From contig NZ_LT670817.1 in the NCBI RefSeq assembly GCF_900129425.1, positions 8,398,001-8,462,000 of the forward strand: a stretch of 64,000 nt of DNA. Direction: 5' to 3'. Under the pieces are notes generated by a model, which did not search any database, was not told the DNA's origin, and was given only the letters and a program-made list of their open reading frames with translations. This DNA comes from Bradyrhizobium erythrophlei (GTDB lineage Bacteria > Pseudomonadota > Alphaproteobacteria > Rhizobiales > Xanthobacteraceae). The position numbers and the translations under genes are program-made. Positions within the stretch are counted from its first letter, which is position 1; every line of letters starts with the position of its first letter. This document shows, one piece after another, positions 1 through 8,096 of the stretch.

Positions 1-85
1 CGGAAGCCTCTCCCCAGCACACCTCCAGCGACCGACCACTTTAAACTGCCGCGGCTGCATAGGCCCCGTGCGGTAGACCACCGTG

Positions 86-295
86 CTATCGCTTTTTCTT
101 CTTTCCAAAAATGTCGTTCCAGTTGTCCTTGTAGGCCTTGGATACCGGCTTCTGCCCCTCGCCCATACCTTGCCTTTTTGCTGTAGCGTCCGGTTTGCTT
201 TCCGTCCCGGTAGAGGATTCCGGCTTGGCTTCGACAATCTTGTTCTCGGCGACCGGTTTTTTAGGCGGAGTGTCTTTAGCCTTATCAACTGACAT
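86..295 (-). CDS. Small Lys/Pro-rich hypothetical protein
   Basis: This is a 69-residue basic, hydrophilic protein. It has an N-terminal stretch rich in Lys, Pro, Glu and Thr and ends in a cluster of lysines and arginine (DIFGKKKKR). The start at 295 is preferred over an in-frame ATG at 313 because AAGGAA lies about six bases upstream. No membrane segment or signal peptide is visible and the sequence looks largely disordered. The function is unknown; the charged tail could bind nucleic acid or membrane, but nothing shown here proves it. Confidence 0.6.
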   Translation of the reverse strand: MSVDKAKDTPPKKPVAENKIVEAKPESSTGTESKPDATAKRQGMGEGQKPVSKAYKDNWNDIFGKKKKR

Positions 296-599
296 TGTTT
301 TCCTTACAGGCATATTTGCTCTCAAACTGCAGGACGCGTCTGCTAACGAAACAGGCCGGCACCCGTCCGCCCATGTAAACAGATCGAAAATCCAGAACAA
401 CTCCTGAACGATGCGGGGGAAACTGGCCTCGGCCCGAAGATTTTGCGCGTCACAGTCCCGGCACGCTCGGCACCAGCTTTCCCGGCGCACCCAACACGAT
501 TCGAACGTCTGACCTTGCCTTCGGCGCCTTCCTCTTTACCCCCTCAGCCCCCGCAGGGCCGTTGCCGAGGCCCGGGCAATCGGCTACATGAACCCCCAC
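296..599. other. Intergenic stretch without a supported gene
   Basis: About 300 bases between the small Lys-rich gene and tRNA-Arg. Open frames here are short and lack a ribosome binding site. I see no hairpin with a T-tract. It presumably holds the promoters of the flanking genes. Confidence 0.5.
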
Positions 600-676
600 G
601 CACCCGTAGCTCAGCTGGATAGAGCGTTGCCCTCCGAAGGCAAAGGTCACACGTTCGAATCGTGTCGGGTGCGCCA
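600..676 (+). tRNA. tRNA-Arg (anticodon CCG)
   Basis: This is a complete 77-base cloverleaf. The acceptor arms GCACCCG and CGGGTGC pair fully, with the discriminator G followed by an encoded CCA. The D-arm is GCTCAGCTGGATAGAGC. The anticodon stem TTGCC/GGCAA encloses loop CTCCGAA, placing CCG at 634-636. The T-arm contains GTTCGAATC. The 3' 45 bases are repeated at 6681-6725, so this gene is probably the attachment site of a small island lying downstream. Confidence 0.97.
632..676 (+). repeat. Attachment-like direct repeat, copy 1 (3' end of tRNA-Arg)
   Basis: The anticodon-loop-to-CCA part of tRNA-Arg matches 6681-6725 at 44 of 45 bases. Tyrosine recombinases commonly use tRNA 3' ends as attB, and integration regenerates the tRNA while leaving a partial copy at the far end. 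Confidence 0.8.
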
Positions 677-697
677 TTCCTGAACAGATTTACGAAC

Positions 698-930
698 CCG
701 AGGCGTGGGTGATGGAGAGGGGCGTCCTTGTTCAGAGATCGATGAGTCCTCGACACATTATAATAGGCGGCGGCATATCCGCGTAGGATCCGGCGCAGGT
801 GCGCTTCGCCAAACACGATCATGTGGTCGAGGCATTCGCGGCGGATCGAGCCGATGAATCGCTCAACGTAAGCATTTTGCCAGGGCGATCGGAGTGCGAT
901 CGCTTGCTGAGTGTACGCCGAATCGAATTT
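698..930 (-). pseudogene. Transposase relic (rve integrase core, C-terminal fragment)
   Basis: The reverse strand encodes SPWQNAYVERFIGSIRREC followed by a THRSLNKDAP-like segment. This is the C-terminal part of an rve/DDE transposase of the kind found in IS3- and IS481-type elements. The N-terminal HTH and the first catalytic aspartates are missing, and the frame runs on into tRNA antisense sequence. It begins about 20 bases after the tRNA, inside the presumed tRNA island, and is most likely a leftover of an old insertion. Confidence 0.75.
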
Positions 931-1031
931 TCGGTACACACAGCCAGTCTGATCGGATTCTGCTCTAGCTCTTGATCGCGCAAAGCCGCTTCGGCGCCCG
1001 CTCTTCTGTTCGGGCATTGCAAGCGAACGCC

Positions 1032-2762
1032 TCAGTTGAACGGATAGTACCGGACCGAGAACCACAGCATATTGTTGTCTGGCGTAAGTCCCTGGTTCGG
1101 GGTACCGGTTCCGGTCGGAAGACCCGCGAACGCGGTCAGCCTGACATATTCATACTGAAGGCCGTAACGGAGCCGCCCCAGGTCGCCTTTGTAGGCATCC
1201 TGCCAGAATCCGATGGTGAACTCCTGGGCCTTCTGAACGTTGAACGAACAGGTAAAGCCAGCAATCGGAGTGTTGTAGGCCGGGCCTGAGCCCAGCGCGC
1301 CCGGGTTATTCGTCAGGTTCTGGTTGAAACATCCATTATTGGCGAAGTTGGGATTGCCCCAGCCGCCTTGCGTTCCGGCAACCGTCCACGCGTTAGCGTA
1401 GGTCTGGTCCTGGCCATAATAGGCGTAGATCTCGTTGTTTTCGAATGGATGGGCAACACCCCCGACCAGGAACGACAGCATCTTGATTGGGCTGAGCGTG
1501 CCATCCGGTCCGATGACGACGTCAGGCAACTGGCTCGCCGTGTAGCGGCCAATGCCCTGACCGTAAAGAATGCTGCCTTGCAGATCGAGGATCTTCGGAA
1601 CCGCCGGCACCAGGAAGCTGCCGCCCACGCCCCAACCCATGGTCACCTTCTGCGACCAGCTGCTGTTCGGCAGCCCGTTGTTGGTCGAGTCGGAGAACCA
1701 GCGCTCCAACCCGACAAGTTCATAGTGGCCGAAGCCCGGATCGATCGCGAACTTTTCGATCACGTCCGGAGCGACATCGTTCGAGCAAGTGGTCGTGTTG
1801 TTGAGATGCGATGAACCCTGGCAGAAGTTGTTGATGTTCGTGTTGATCCCGGGCGGGACAATGTTCGTATTCCCGCTGCTGGGAGCTCCCGGAAACACTG
1901 CAGCCGGCTCCTCGAGCGAGACACCGAACCAGGCGATCTTGTCGACGTCGTAGACAAAACGAAGTTGCGGATTGCGCAGCCAGTCAAAGCCCACGACGTA
2001 CTGTGCGTCGATGGTGAGCGGAATGTTTTCGAAGTTGGGCAACATGCCGACTCGGTTTTGGGTCAGGAAGCTCCATGCTTGACCTCCTACGAAATGGAAG
2101 TGCCAGAGGTCGTTGTCGTATTCGCCGAATGCCTGGCGCATGCGAGGGTTGAAGCTGTTGCTCTCGCGGTTGTTCGCGTCAGTCGCAGCACCGAGAAAGT
2201 CCATTTCGAAGTAGCCCTTCAGGTGCTGGTTTGGGTCGATGTCGCCCCAGGCCTTCAGAGCGATGCGACTCTGCTGTGCGCTGAACCTGAACTCTTTCTC
2301 GTTCCAAAGAGCCGAATTCTGCAACGGAATGCCGGGACTTCCGAAGGGCGGCATGCTCGCGCCATCGGCAACTTCATTATGTTGGCGTGCCACACCTTCG
2401 GCCGCGAGGTACGTTCCGGCCATCGAAAAGTGAATGCCCTCGACCCAGGACGGAAGCCCCTTGGTAAAGATCGTCGAGCCGTCATCCGGCCGTGGTGGCG
2501 CCGGCGCAGGAAGGACGATCTCGTTGCCGTTGCGCGCCGTGACCGCCTGCGCTGGTTCAGCTGGGGCTTGCGGTTGCGACTGCTTCTTCGATTGCTTCTT
2601 CGATTCCGCCAACTCCCGCTGCATTTTCTCCAGTTGCCGCTTCATGGCGTCGATCTGACGCTGCATCTGCTCTTCGTCGGCGTAAGCCGGCTGGATCGCA
2701 ATCTGGGACGCTCCGAGCAATGCGCCCAGCAGCAATCCGCCAAACGGTTTGTTGACTTTCAT
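1032..2762 (-). CDS. Large outer-membrane porin with N-terminal coiled coil
   Basis: This is a 576-residue protein with a clear Sec signal peptide (residues 1-28, ending PAYA). A Gln/Lys-rich coiled coil follows at about residues 30-62 (EEQMQRQIDAMKRQLEKMQ), then a Pro-rich linker. The long remainder is rich in Gly, Asn, Phe, Tyr and Trp with alternating polar and apolar residues, as in a beta-barrel, and ends FSVRYYPFN. The plan of signal, coiled coil and barrel resembles DcaP-type trimeric porins. The substrate cannot be read from sequence. It is transcribed alone, towards the tRNA. Confidence 0.8.
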   Translation of the reverse strand: MKVNKPFGGLLLGALLGASQIAIQPAYADEEQMQRQIDAMKRQLEKMQRELAESKKQSKKQSQPQAPAEPAQAVTARNGNEIVLPAPAPPRPDDGSTIFTKGLPSWVEGIHFSMAGTYLAAEGVARQHNEVADGASMPPFGSPGIPLQNSALWNEKEFRFSAQQSRIALKAWGDIDPNQHLKGYFEMDFLGAATDANNRESNSFNPRMRQAFGEYDNDLWHFHFVGGQAWSFLTQNRVGMLPNFENIPLTIDAQYVVGFDWLRNPQLRFVYDVDKIAWFGVSLEEPAAVFPGAPSSGNTNIVPPGINTNINNFCQGSSHLNNTTTCSNDVAPDVIEKFAIDPGFGHYELVGLERWFSDSTNNGLPNSSWSQKVTMGWGVGGSFLVPAVPKILDLQGSILYGQGIGRYTASQLPDVVIGPDGTLSPIKMLSFLVGGVAHPFENNEIYAYYGQDQTYANAWTVAGTQGGWGNPNFANNGCFNQNLTNNPGALGSGPAYNTPIAGFTCSFNVQKAQEFTIGFWQDAYKGDLGRLRYGLQYEYVRLTAFAGLPTGTGTPNQGLTPDNNMLWFSVRYYPFN

Positions 2763-3017
2763 GTCGAAGCCCCGCCCGTTGGTTGTAAGAAGCGCCCCGC
2801 CCGCTGGTTGTGGAAATCAGGGCAGGCTATTGGCCGCGTTTTACGCTTGGATGACAGACCAAATGCCGCTGATTTAAACTCCGCAGATGTGGCTTATGCA
2901 CCACACGTGCTGAAGTGGAGCGTCAACGAAGAGTTGAAATGACGGGCATCATCACATCGCGTGCGCGCTTCGCGAGGCGATTGAAAGTTCCAACGCTCCG
3001 ATGTCAGTCATCCGAAA

Positions 3018-3131
3018 CTATTGGACGTCGCGGTACCGATTGGAACAGGCGCTTGTCGGCAAGTCGCAGGACTTGCCCAGTATCCCGACGGCCGGGACGA
3101 ACGGGCATCCGGACTGCGTTTGACGCTCCGG
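3018..3131 (-). pseudogene. Decayed paralogue of the adjacent exported protein
   Basis: Reading the reverse strand to the TAG at 3018-3020 gives VGILGKSCDLPTSACSNRYR near the C-terminus. This closely matches the end of the intact gene at 3346-3669 (KGILGESCDLPTSACSNQYR). No start or signal peptide can be traced upstream in the same frame, so only about the last 35 codons survive. It is a tandem-duplication relic. Confidence 0.7.
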
Positions 3132-3345
3132 TGACCGAGCGCGCTCAGCAGACTAAAGGATGATGGTCTTGATATACCGGCCCCAAATCGTCGAAGCGAC
3201 GCTGCAGAGACGAAAACTGACGGTATCGCGTTACGCTTCGCTGACTGACAGTATGCCAAGACTGACAATATCATGTGGCCTTCGCCACGCGAGCTACTCA
3301 GCGCATTGGATCACACCGACGCCAAGGTATCGCTCTTCCGCAAAC

Positions 3346-3669
3346 CTACTCGACGACGCGATACTGGTTGGAGCAGGCACTTGTCGGCAAGTCGCAGGAC
3401 TCGCCAAGTATCCCTTTACCTGGAACGAAGATGTAGCCGGGCATTCTGATTGCGTCGCGTGGAACCCTAGTCAGGAAGCCGTAATTCGGTGAATAAGGTA
3501 GCGCGCTACGCTGCGACACGTACTGCGGTCGATAATGCGCGCGCGCGTCGTGAAGCCGATGTAGCTTTGCAGAGTTGTCCTGCTTTGCGGCCGCGGCCAG
3601 CGGCGAGGCGGACAGCATTGCAATTGCGGCGGCAGCGACACCGACGCGAAGCCTCGCGTTGAATGGCAT
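3346..3669 (-). CDS. Small exported protein of unknown function
   Basis: This is a 107-residue protein beginning MPFNARLRVGVAAAAIAML, a typical Sec signal peptide likely cleaved near residue 27. The mature part is basic and rich in Arg, His and Tyr, with two cysteines close to the end (ESCDLPTSAC) that could form a disulfide. I chose the internal ATG at 3669 because it places the signal peptide at the N-terminus; an upstream ATG at 3717 would bury it. A decayed tandem copy lies 215 bases downstream. Confidence 0.65.
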   Translation of the reverse strand: MPFNARLRVGVAAAAIAMLSASPLAAAAKQDNSAKLHRLHDARAHYRPQYVSQRSALPYSPNYGFLTRVPRDAIRMPGYIFVPGKGILGESCDLPTSACSNQYRVVE

Positions 3670-3880
3670 GCGGGACCTTCCTTTTTCTCCTTTCGGACTG
3701 CCCCTGAAGTCGTTCACACGTCGTGAGTTCGCAAGTCCCTTAGCGTTTTTTTAGGCAGCGACTTGGCAAAGCGGACGTGAAGCGGTGGTCGATAAGGCGC
3801 CCAGCCGAAGACGGCATGCGTAAACCCAAACGGTGGCGGAGAGCAGTCTTAAAAGATTGATGGTGGCAAAAGCATTGCCT

Positions 3881-4441
3881 TCAATGAAACTTCTCGCCCC
3901 GCGCCAACTTCTCGATGATTGCCTGCGTCCGCCTCTGTCTGGTTTCGGGCGTTTTCGCGGTCTGGAGCCGATACGCTATTGAATACAAATTGGTCTTGTT
4001 GAGGGTTTCAAAGAAAACATTCGCCTTTTTGTTTCGAGCAAGCTCCTTAATGAAGTCATCTGGAACAGCGGCGTTGCCAAAGGAATCATACGCGGCCTTC
4101 CAGCGTCCGTCCGCCTTTGCGGCTTTCACCTCCTTCAGCCCGGAGGGAGTCATTTCTCCGGTTCTGATAAGGCGTTCAACGTGCCGGGTATTATTCTTAG
4201 ACCACCCGCTTTTAGGTCGTCTTGGTGTGAATTTCTGAAGCCACGATTGTTTGTCATATGGCTCCTTTTGTCCGTCAATCCATCCAAAGCAAAGAGCCTG
4301 ATCAAGTGCTTCTGCGTATGTCACCGTGGAGACGCCTGAATCCTTTTTGTAAATGCGCAGCAAGATTCCGTCTGATTGACCATGGTTTTCCGCAAGCCAG
4401 CTTCGAAAATCGCCCGACGCTGTGAAGGTCATTGTTTTCAT
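3881..4441 (-). CDS. YdeI/OmpD-associated (bacteriocin-resistance type) family protein
   Basis: The 186-residue protein has the hallmarks of the YdeI family: an N-terminal FRSWLAENHGQ segment, the central ALCFGWIDGQ motif, FTPRRPKSGWS, and a C-terminal PDDFIKEL segment followed by a basic helix. Members are small soluble proteins linked in some species to peptide or bacteriocin resistance, with poorly defined biochemistry. Length and motif order are normal. It is monocistronic, inside the presumed tRNA island, and its lower GC suggests acquisition. Confidence 0.85.
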   Translation of the reverse strand: MKTMTFTASGDFRSWLAENHGQSDGILLRIYKKDSGVSTVTYAEALDQALCFGWIDGQKEPYDKQSWLQKFTPRRPKSGWSKNNTRHVERLIRTGEMTPSGLKEVKAAKADGRWKAAYDSFGNAAVPDDFIKELARNKKANVFFETLNKTNLYSIAYRLQTAKTPETRQRRTQAIIEKLARGEKFH

Positions 4442-4539
4442 GAAGATCCCATGGCCATTTTAAACAATACATTGACCGTTTAAGACGAGCATGGCTGCGG
4501 TTGCAAAGTGCTACAAGAATTCAACCATGCGTAGGGCGT

Positions 4540-5298
4540 CTAAAGCATAACCGCCCCACCCGCCACATCCAAAATAACGCCGGCGATCCACCCTGCATCG
4601 TCCGAAGCAAGATAGAGTGCTGCATATGCGACATCCTCGGGTGTGCCGAGGCGTCGTATCGGATGCGCGTCGCGCAAGGCTTCTTGCTGCGCTGCGGGAA
4701 TCTGTTCCCTGTTGCGCTCGGTGAGGATCGTCTCAGGTGCAATACAATTCACCCGGATTCCGTAAGGTCCGACCTGGGCTGCGACATCCTGCGTCAGAAT
4801 CTCGATGCCAGCTTTGGCAGCGGCGTAGGGGATGGGAGAGCCGGGATGCGGCCGGCGTGCGGCTGCCGATGAAACCGTGATAATGTTTCCGGCTCGACGC
4901 TCCTTCATCCCGGGCAGAATGCTCTTTATCGTCAGGAAGGTTGCGGTGAGATTGCCGTCAAGCGATTCGCGCCATTCCTCCTCGCTGGTTTGCTCGATCG
5001 GGCCTGGCTTGCTGTAATTGGCGCCTGCGTTGGCGACGAGAATGTCGATAGGTCCCAACTCGTTTTCAATACGGCAACGCATGTTGTCGATATCGCGGAA
5101 TTTGGTTGTATCGGCGACAAAGTGCCTGACTGTTCCGCCGGCCCATTCGATTTCCTGCCGGACTGCGGAAAGTGCCGCCGTGTCCCTGCCGTGCAAAGCC
5201 ACCTTCGCTCCTTCCTGGGCGAAGAGCTTGGCAATGGCAGCGCCGATCCCACGCGAACTACCCGTCACCAGCGCGGTTCTATCCTTCAGACGATCCAT
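4540..5298 (-). CDS. Short-chain dehydrogenase/reductase (SDR), FabG-like
   Basis: This is a 252-residue classical SDR. The Rossmann cofactor motif TGSSRGIG is at residues 12-19, the NAG motif at 90-92, and the catalytic Ser144-Tyr158-Lys162 (YAAAK) set is intact. It ends with the usual GxxLDVAGG segment. The start at 5298 has AGGA upstream and gives the normal family length; an upstream in-frame ATG at 5370 would add an Arg-rich tail with no family match. It should be a cytosolic NAD(P)-dependent oxidoreductase; the substrate is unknown. The next upstream gene encodes a membrane protein on the same strand only 31 bases away. Confidence 0.9.
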   Translation of the reverse strand: MDRLKDRTALVTGSSRGIGAAIAKLFAQEGAKVALHGRDTAALSAVRQEIEWAGGTVRHFVADTTKFRDIDNMRCRIENELGPIDILVANAGANYSKPGPIEQTSEEEWRESLDGNLTATFLTIKSILPGMKERRAGNIITVSSAAARRPHPGSPIPYAAAKAGIEILTQDVAAQVGPYGIRVNCIAPETILTERNREQIPAAQQEALRDAHPIRRLGTPEDVAYAALYLASDDAGWIAGVILDVAGGAVML

Positions 5299-5329
5299 CG
5301 TCGTTGTCCTTTTGCAGGCTGGGCGGCGA

Positions 5330-5737
5330 TTACACGTAGCGTGCAGCCGCCATGCAGCCGATCGTGACAACCAACAAGAGGGCAGCGATGCGCTGGCCGG
5401 TTGCGGTGCGATGGCGCAATTTCGCGACTTCCGGTTCGTTTGAGTCGCCGAGGTTGTGCGGGACGTACACGTAAGCTACGGCTTGGACGCCGGCCGCGAG
5501 AACAGCGCATATCGCGCCCGCCCCTAGAACGTGCTCTTGCGTCCCGAAGCTTCCGCGATGGAGCAAGAACCACAACAGGCCACCGGTTGCGATTGCGACC
5601 CCCGCCGCGCCCATTTGAGGTTTGTACAATGGGGTCGCCGTATCGCCACCGATCCGTGCCAACGCGAATGTGGTGCCTCCCCAAAAGACGCCGGACAAAA
5701 CGTGCAGCACTTGCGCGATAATGAACATGATTTGCAT
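5330..5737 (-). CDS. Four-helix integral membrane protein
   Basis: This is a 135-residue protein with about four hydrophobic segments. The first begins MQIMFIIAQVLHVLSGVFW; others cover GAAGVAIATGGLLWFLL, a VLGAGAICAVLAAGVQAVAY stretch and a C-terminal AALLLVVTIGCMAAA. A conserved-looking His-x-x-Ser-Gly lies in helix one. The start at 5737 places helix one at the N-terminus; a more upstream ATG at 5812 would overlap the divergent TetR start. It is probably co-transcribed with the SDR gene 31 bases downstream and controlled by the divergent TetR. Function unknown. Confidence 0.7.
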   Translation of the reverse strand: MQIMFIIAQVLHVLSGVFWGGTTFALARIGGDTATPLYKPQMGAAGVAIATGGLLWFLLHRGSFGTQEHVLGAGAICAVLAAGVQAVAYVYVPHNLGDSNEPEVAKLRHRTATGQRIAALLLVVTIGCMAAARYV

Positions 5738-5767
5738 GGCCCAGGACCAATTTGATGACGCCACAAT

Positions 5768-5796
5768 TTGACTATACAATATGTATACCCAATAAT
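5768..5796 (+). promoter_or_regulatory. Promoter of the tetR gene with overlapping palindrome
   Basis: TTGACT (5768-5773) and AATAAT (5791-5796) are separated by 17 bases, close to the sigma-70 consensus. The spacer carries TATACAATATGTATA, whose five-base arms TATAC/GTATA are perfect. A TetR operator between the divergent genes is a natural reading, but binding is inferred. Confidence 0.5.
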
Positions 5797-5810
5797 GGCG
5801 TTTGCGTGAC

Positions 5811-6431
5811 ATGAATCCGCGCCCCTATATGAGCCCGCATCGAAATGCTGCTGCTACGCGGACGCGTGATCGCATCGTAAAAGCCGCGGCGGCGATACTC
5901 AGCGCGGCCGATGGGATCAATGGATTTTCGCTGGAGGTCGTAGCCCGCAAGGCGCGCGTAACGCGTCTAACCGTCTACAATCATTTCGGGTCGCGCAGGG
6001 TCCTGCTCGAAGCCGTGTTCGACGAACGAGCGGCTCGCGGCGGCCTGCACCGGATCGCCGAGGTTATGGCGGGCTCCGATCCGCAAGCGGACTTGTTGCG
6101 CATCATCGAGATCTTTTGCGACTTCTGGAACTTCGATCCCGGTACGCTTAGGCTCTTGCACGCTGCCGGGGCGAACGACCCGGAGTTTGAGGCGTGCTTG
6201 CGGGAACGCAATGAGCGGAGGCGGCACGTTTTGTCTGTACTCGTTCACCGGATTGCCGGAAGCCGTCGATTGACACCCCAAACGGAGGACGATCTGACCG
6301 ATGTGCTGTTCGCCCTAACCAGCTTTCACTTTGTTACGCAATTGACGACCGCAGAGCGAACGAAGGTGCCTGCGTGCAAACTCATTCAGAACCTTGCCAT
6401 GGATGCTGTGGGTCGGGCTATCCGAGGATGA
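5811..6431 (+). CDS. TetR/AcrR family transcriptional regulator
   Basis: This is a 206-residue TetR-family repressor. The N-terminal helix-turn-helix spans about residues 15-60 (FSLEVVARKARVTRLTVYNHF; SRRVLLEAVF). The C-terminal ligand domain is all-helical and undefined. The predicted promoter starts transcription near 5803, so ATG 5811, or ATG 5829, is more likely than the TTG at 5802. It is divergent from the membrane-protein/SDR pair, which it probably represses. The inducer is unknown. Confidence 0.88.
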   Translation: MNPRPYMSPHRNAAATRTRDRIVKAAAAILSAADGINGFSLEVVARKARVTRLTVYNHFGSRRVLLEAVFDERAARGGLHRIAEVMAGSDPQADLLRIIEIFCDFWNFDPGTLRLLHAAGANDPEFEACLRERNERRRHVLSVLVHRIAGSRRLTPQTEDDLTDVLFALTSFHFVTQLTTAERTKVPACKLIQNLAMDAVGRAIRG

Positions 6432-6680
6432 CCGATGCGTATGTGCTTGTGCGGGAGGTCTGCTCCGGGTCTTGGTTGTGCAAAAACGCGTCTGCGGCAG
6501 CAGCGATCAATGCTTCTAGCTTGGCCGCGTCAGTGATATGCTCCCCGATGGTCGCAAACTGGCCCAAATAGCACCCGGCGTTCTCAGATTGTCCGCGCTG
6601 CCCGAGCAAATTTCATCAACTTTTCCTCACCCCGTGCGTAAAATGTCAAAAAAATCAAATCATAAGCCTTGCATCGGGTT

Positions 6681-6725
6681 CTCCGAAGGCAAAGGTCACA
6701 CGTTCGAATCGTATCGGGTGCGCCA
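6681..6725 (+). repeat. Attachment-like direct repeat, copy 2 (tRNA-Arg fragment)
   Basis: These 45 bases match tRNA-Arg 632-676 with one difference (GTGTCGGG becomes GTATCGGG). The 5' half of a tRNA is absent, so this is not a working tRNA gene. It marks the far end of the presumed island. Confidence 0.8.
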
Positions 6726-6823
6726 GATGGACCTCGATGGCATTTATGGCGTTGGAGTTCAAACCGGTTGACCACCGTGTCGCCGGCATCTTTCCAGCGC
6801 GACCCACAGAAAGCGAAGCCGAC

Positions 6824-7027
6824 ATGAGCGAGCGACTTGAGACGCTGAAAAAGGCGCGCGAGCGCATGGCGGACGACCGCGACGCCTTCGCCAAGACGCT
6901 CGCCGCGCCGTTCGACCGCGACAAGGCCGAACGGGCGCGGATCAAATTCATCGAGACCCAGGTCCTGATCGATGCCATCGATCGCGCCATCGACGGCGAG
7001 CAGGCCGGCCCCGCTGCGGCGGCGTAA
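6824..7027 (+). CDS. Small helical hypothetical protein
   Basis: This is a 67-residue, highly charged, mostly helical protein starting MSERLETLKKARERMADD and ending in an Ala-rich tail. No membrane or signal segment is seen. ATG 6824 is preferred because upstream codons overlap the tRNA fragment region. Its last codons and 3' flank are duplicated at 7829-7897. The function is unknown. Confidence 0.6.
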   Translation: MSERLETLKKARERMADDRDAFAKTLAAPFDRDKAERARIKFIETQVLIDAIDRAIDGEQAGPAAAA

Positions 7028-7050
7028 GGCCGCTTCACGCCTTTGCGAGG
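6979..7050 (+). repeat. Direct repeat copy 1 (3' end of small helical gene)
   Basis: This segment covers the last 16 codons and 3' flank of the 6824 gene and recurs, with small gaps and several changes, at 7829-7897. Confidence 0.7.
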
Positions 7051-7105
7051 CTTCGGAGCCGCCATGGACTGTCCTCCCGGCGAGGATGGCAGCGACTTGT
7101 CTTCG

Positions 7106-7735
7106 TCACGTCGTTGTCGCGCCGTCTGTGGCGGCGCAGATCGAAACAGACGTCGCATCGAGATCGGAGGCGCGGCGCAGAAATCCGCTCCCGCGTTCAT
7201 ACAGAACCGCGGACCGGTCGGCGGCAAGCGCGCCGGGCTCAAGCACGAAGTCTTCGTGCTGCTTCAGAAACGGCGCGCGCCCGCATCCCGGCGTGAGGCA
7301 CTCGACCTTGCCTTTTGGACATTGCGCGAAGGTGCAGAGCCGGCCGAGATAGTCATTCCATCCTTCGCCGAACAGGAAGACGTCGACCTGGTGGTGGGCG
7401 ACGCCGATACCAGTCTGCTGCAAGAGATCGATAACGGCGCGATTGCGAGTGCGGTTGAGAGTGGCCAGATTGTCGAGGCGATCGATCGCAATCGCAAGGT
7501 CGATGTCTCCACACTCGTGAAGAATTTCGATTCCATGACGCCTGAAGGGCTGGAAGCGGGGAACTTCGCGCACCAGCGGCCGGGCCAGCGAGCCGAACAG
7601 CGCCACCGCGCGCACCTCTTTTATCTTTGCAAGATCCGCCGCTATCGCGTCGGCGGCGCGACGGAACGCGGCCTGCCGCGCGAGCATGAGGCCGTCTTGT
7701 TCCGCGATTTGTCGGCGCGTGGGCTTGCTGGGCAC
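7106..7735 (-). CDS. Nucleotidyltransferase-domain protein (Pol beta superfamily)
   Basis: This is a 209-residue protein assuming a GTG start at 7735; a later ATG at 7687 also fits. It carries the minimal nucleotidyltransferase signature: ALFGSLARPL (Gly48-Ser49) followed by the metal-binding pair GDIDLAIAID (Asp77, Asp79). The C-terminal half has several Cys and Asp residues and no recognised domain. It is longer than MNT antitoxin-type nucleotidyltransferases, and no HEPN partner lies beside it. The substrate is unknown. It sits between the two copies of a direct repeat. Confidence 0.75.
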   Translation of the reverse strand: MPSKPTRRQIAEQDGLMLARQAAFRRAADAIAADLAKIKEVRAVALFGSLARPLVREVPRFQPFRRHGIEILHECGDIDLAIAIDRLDNLATLNRTRNRAVIDLLQQTGIGVAHHQVDVFLFGEGWNDYLGRLCTFAQCPKGKVECLTPGCGRAPFLKQHEDFVLEPGALAADRSAVLYERGSGFLRRASDLDATSVSICAATDGATTT

Positions 7736-7828
7736 GGTTCGGCAGCCGTTTAGACGATAGAGCGTTTCCCCGATGCTACATCGATTGCCGCCACGGCAAA
7801 AGTATCCGCACGCCCAAGTCGGCCGTTT

Positions 7829-7897
7829 CGATCGCGCCATCGACGGCGAGCAGGCCCGCCCCGCTGCGGCGTAAGGCTGCTTCAAGCCTGCGCGAGA
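7829..7897 (+). repeat. Direct repeat copy 2 (orphan tail of the 6824 gene)
   Basis: This is a non-coding relic matching 6979-7050, including the stop codon region. The remaining sequence between 7736 and 8096 holds no supported gene. Confidence 0.7.
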
Positions 7898-8096
7898 CTC
7901 TCCAACCCGCATGATCACGGTTTGCGGCAGCGAGCGGGCGGCCGCTTGCCGACATGTCCGGCAGCGACTACGTCGCCGCAATAGCCCAACGCACGGCAAA
8001 TGACGGGGTATTGATGGGCCGTCCGCGCCACGCGCGCCCGCGCCTCGGAACCAGGCGCAGCCGGATGTCGTTAGGCGATAAAACGGAGAATCTGCC

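Noticed and set aside
544..697. Extension of the transposase relic through the tRNA
   Set aside because: The peptide DTIRTCDLCLRR is simply the antisense reading of tRNA-Arg, a well-known annotation artefact.
5738..5812. N-terminal extension of the membrane protein resembling a GIY-YIG start (YWVYILYS)
   Set aside because: The match is only eight residues and coincides with the divergent promoter and palindrome; the rest of a GIY-YIG domain is absent.
6418..6609. 63-codon reverse frame converging on the tetR gene
   Set aside because: It has a protein-like stretch (ITDAAKLEALIAAAADAF) but overlaps the end of tetR and shows no start signal or family; could be a truncated gene, but support is too thin.
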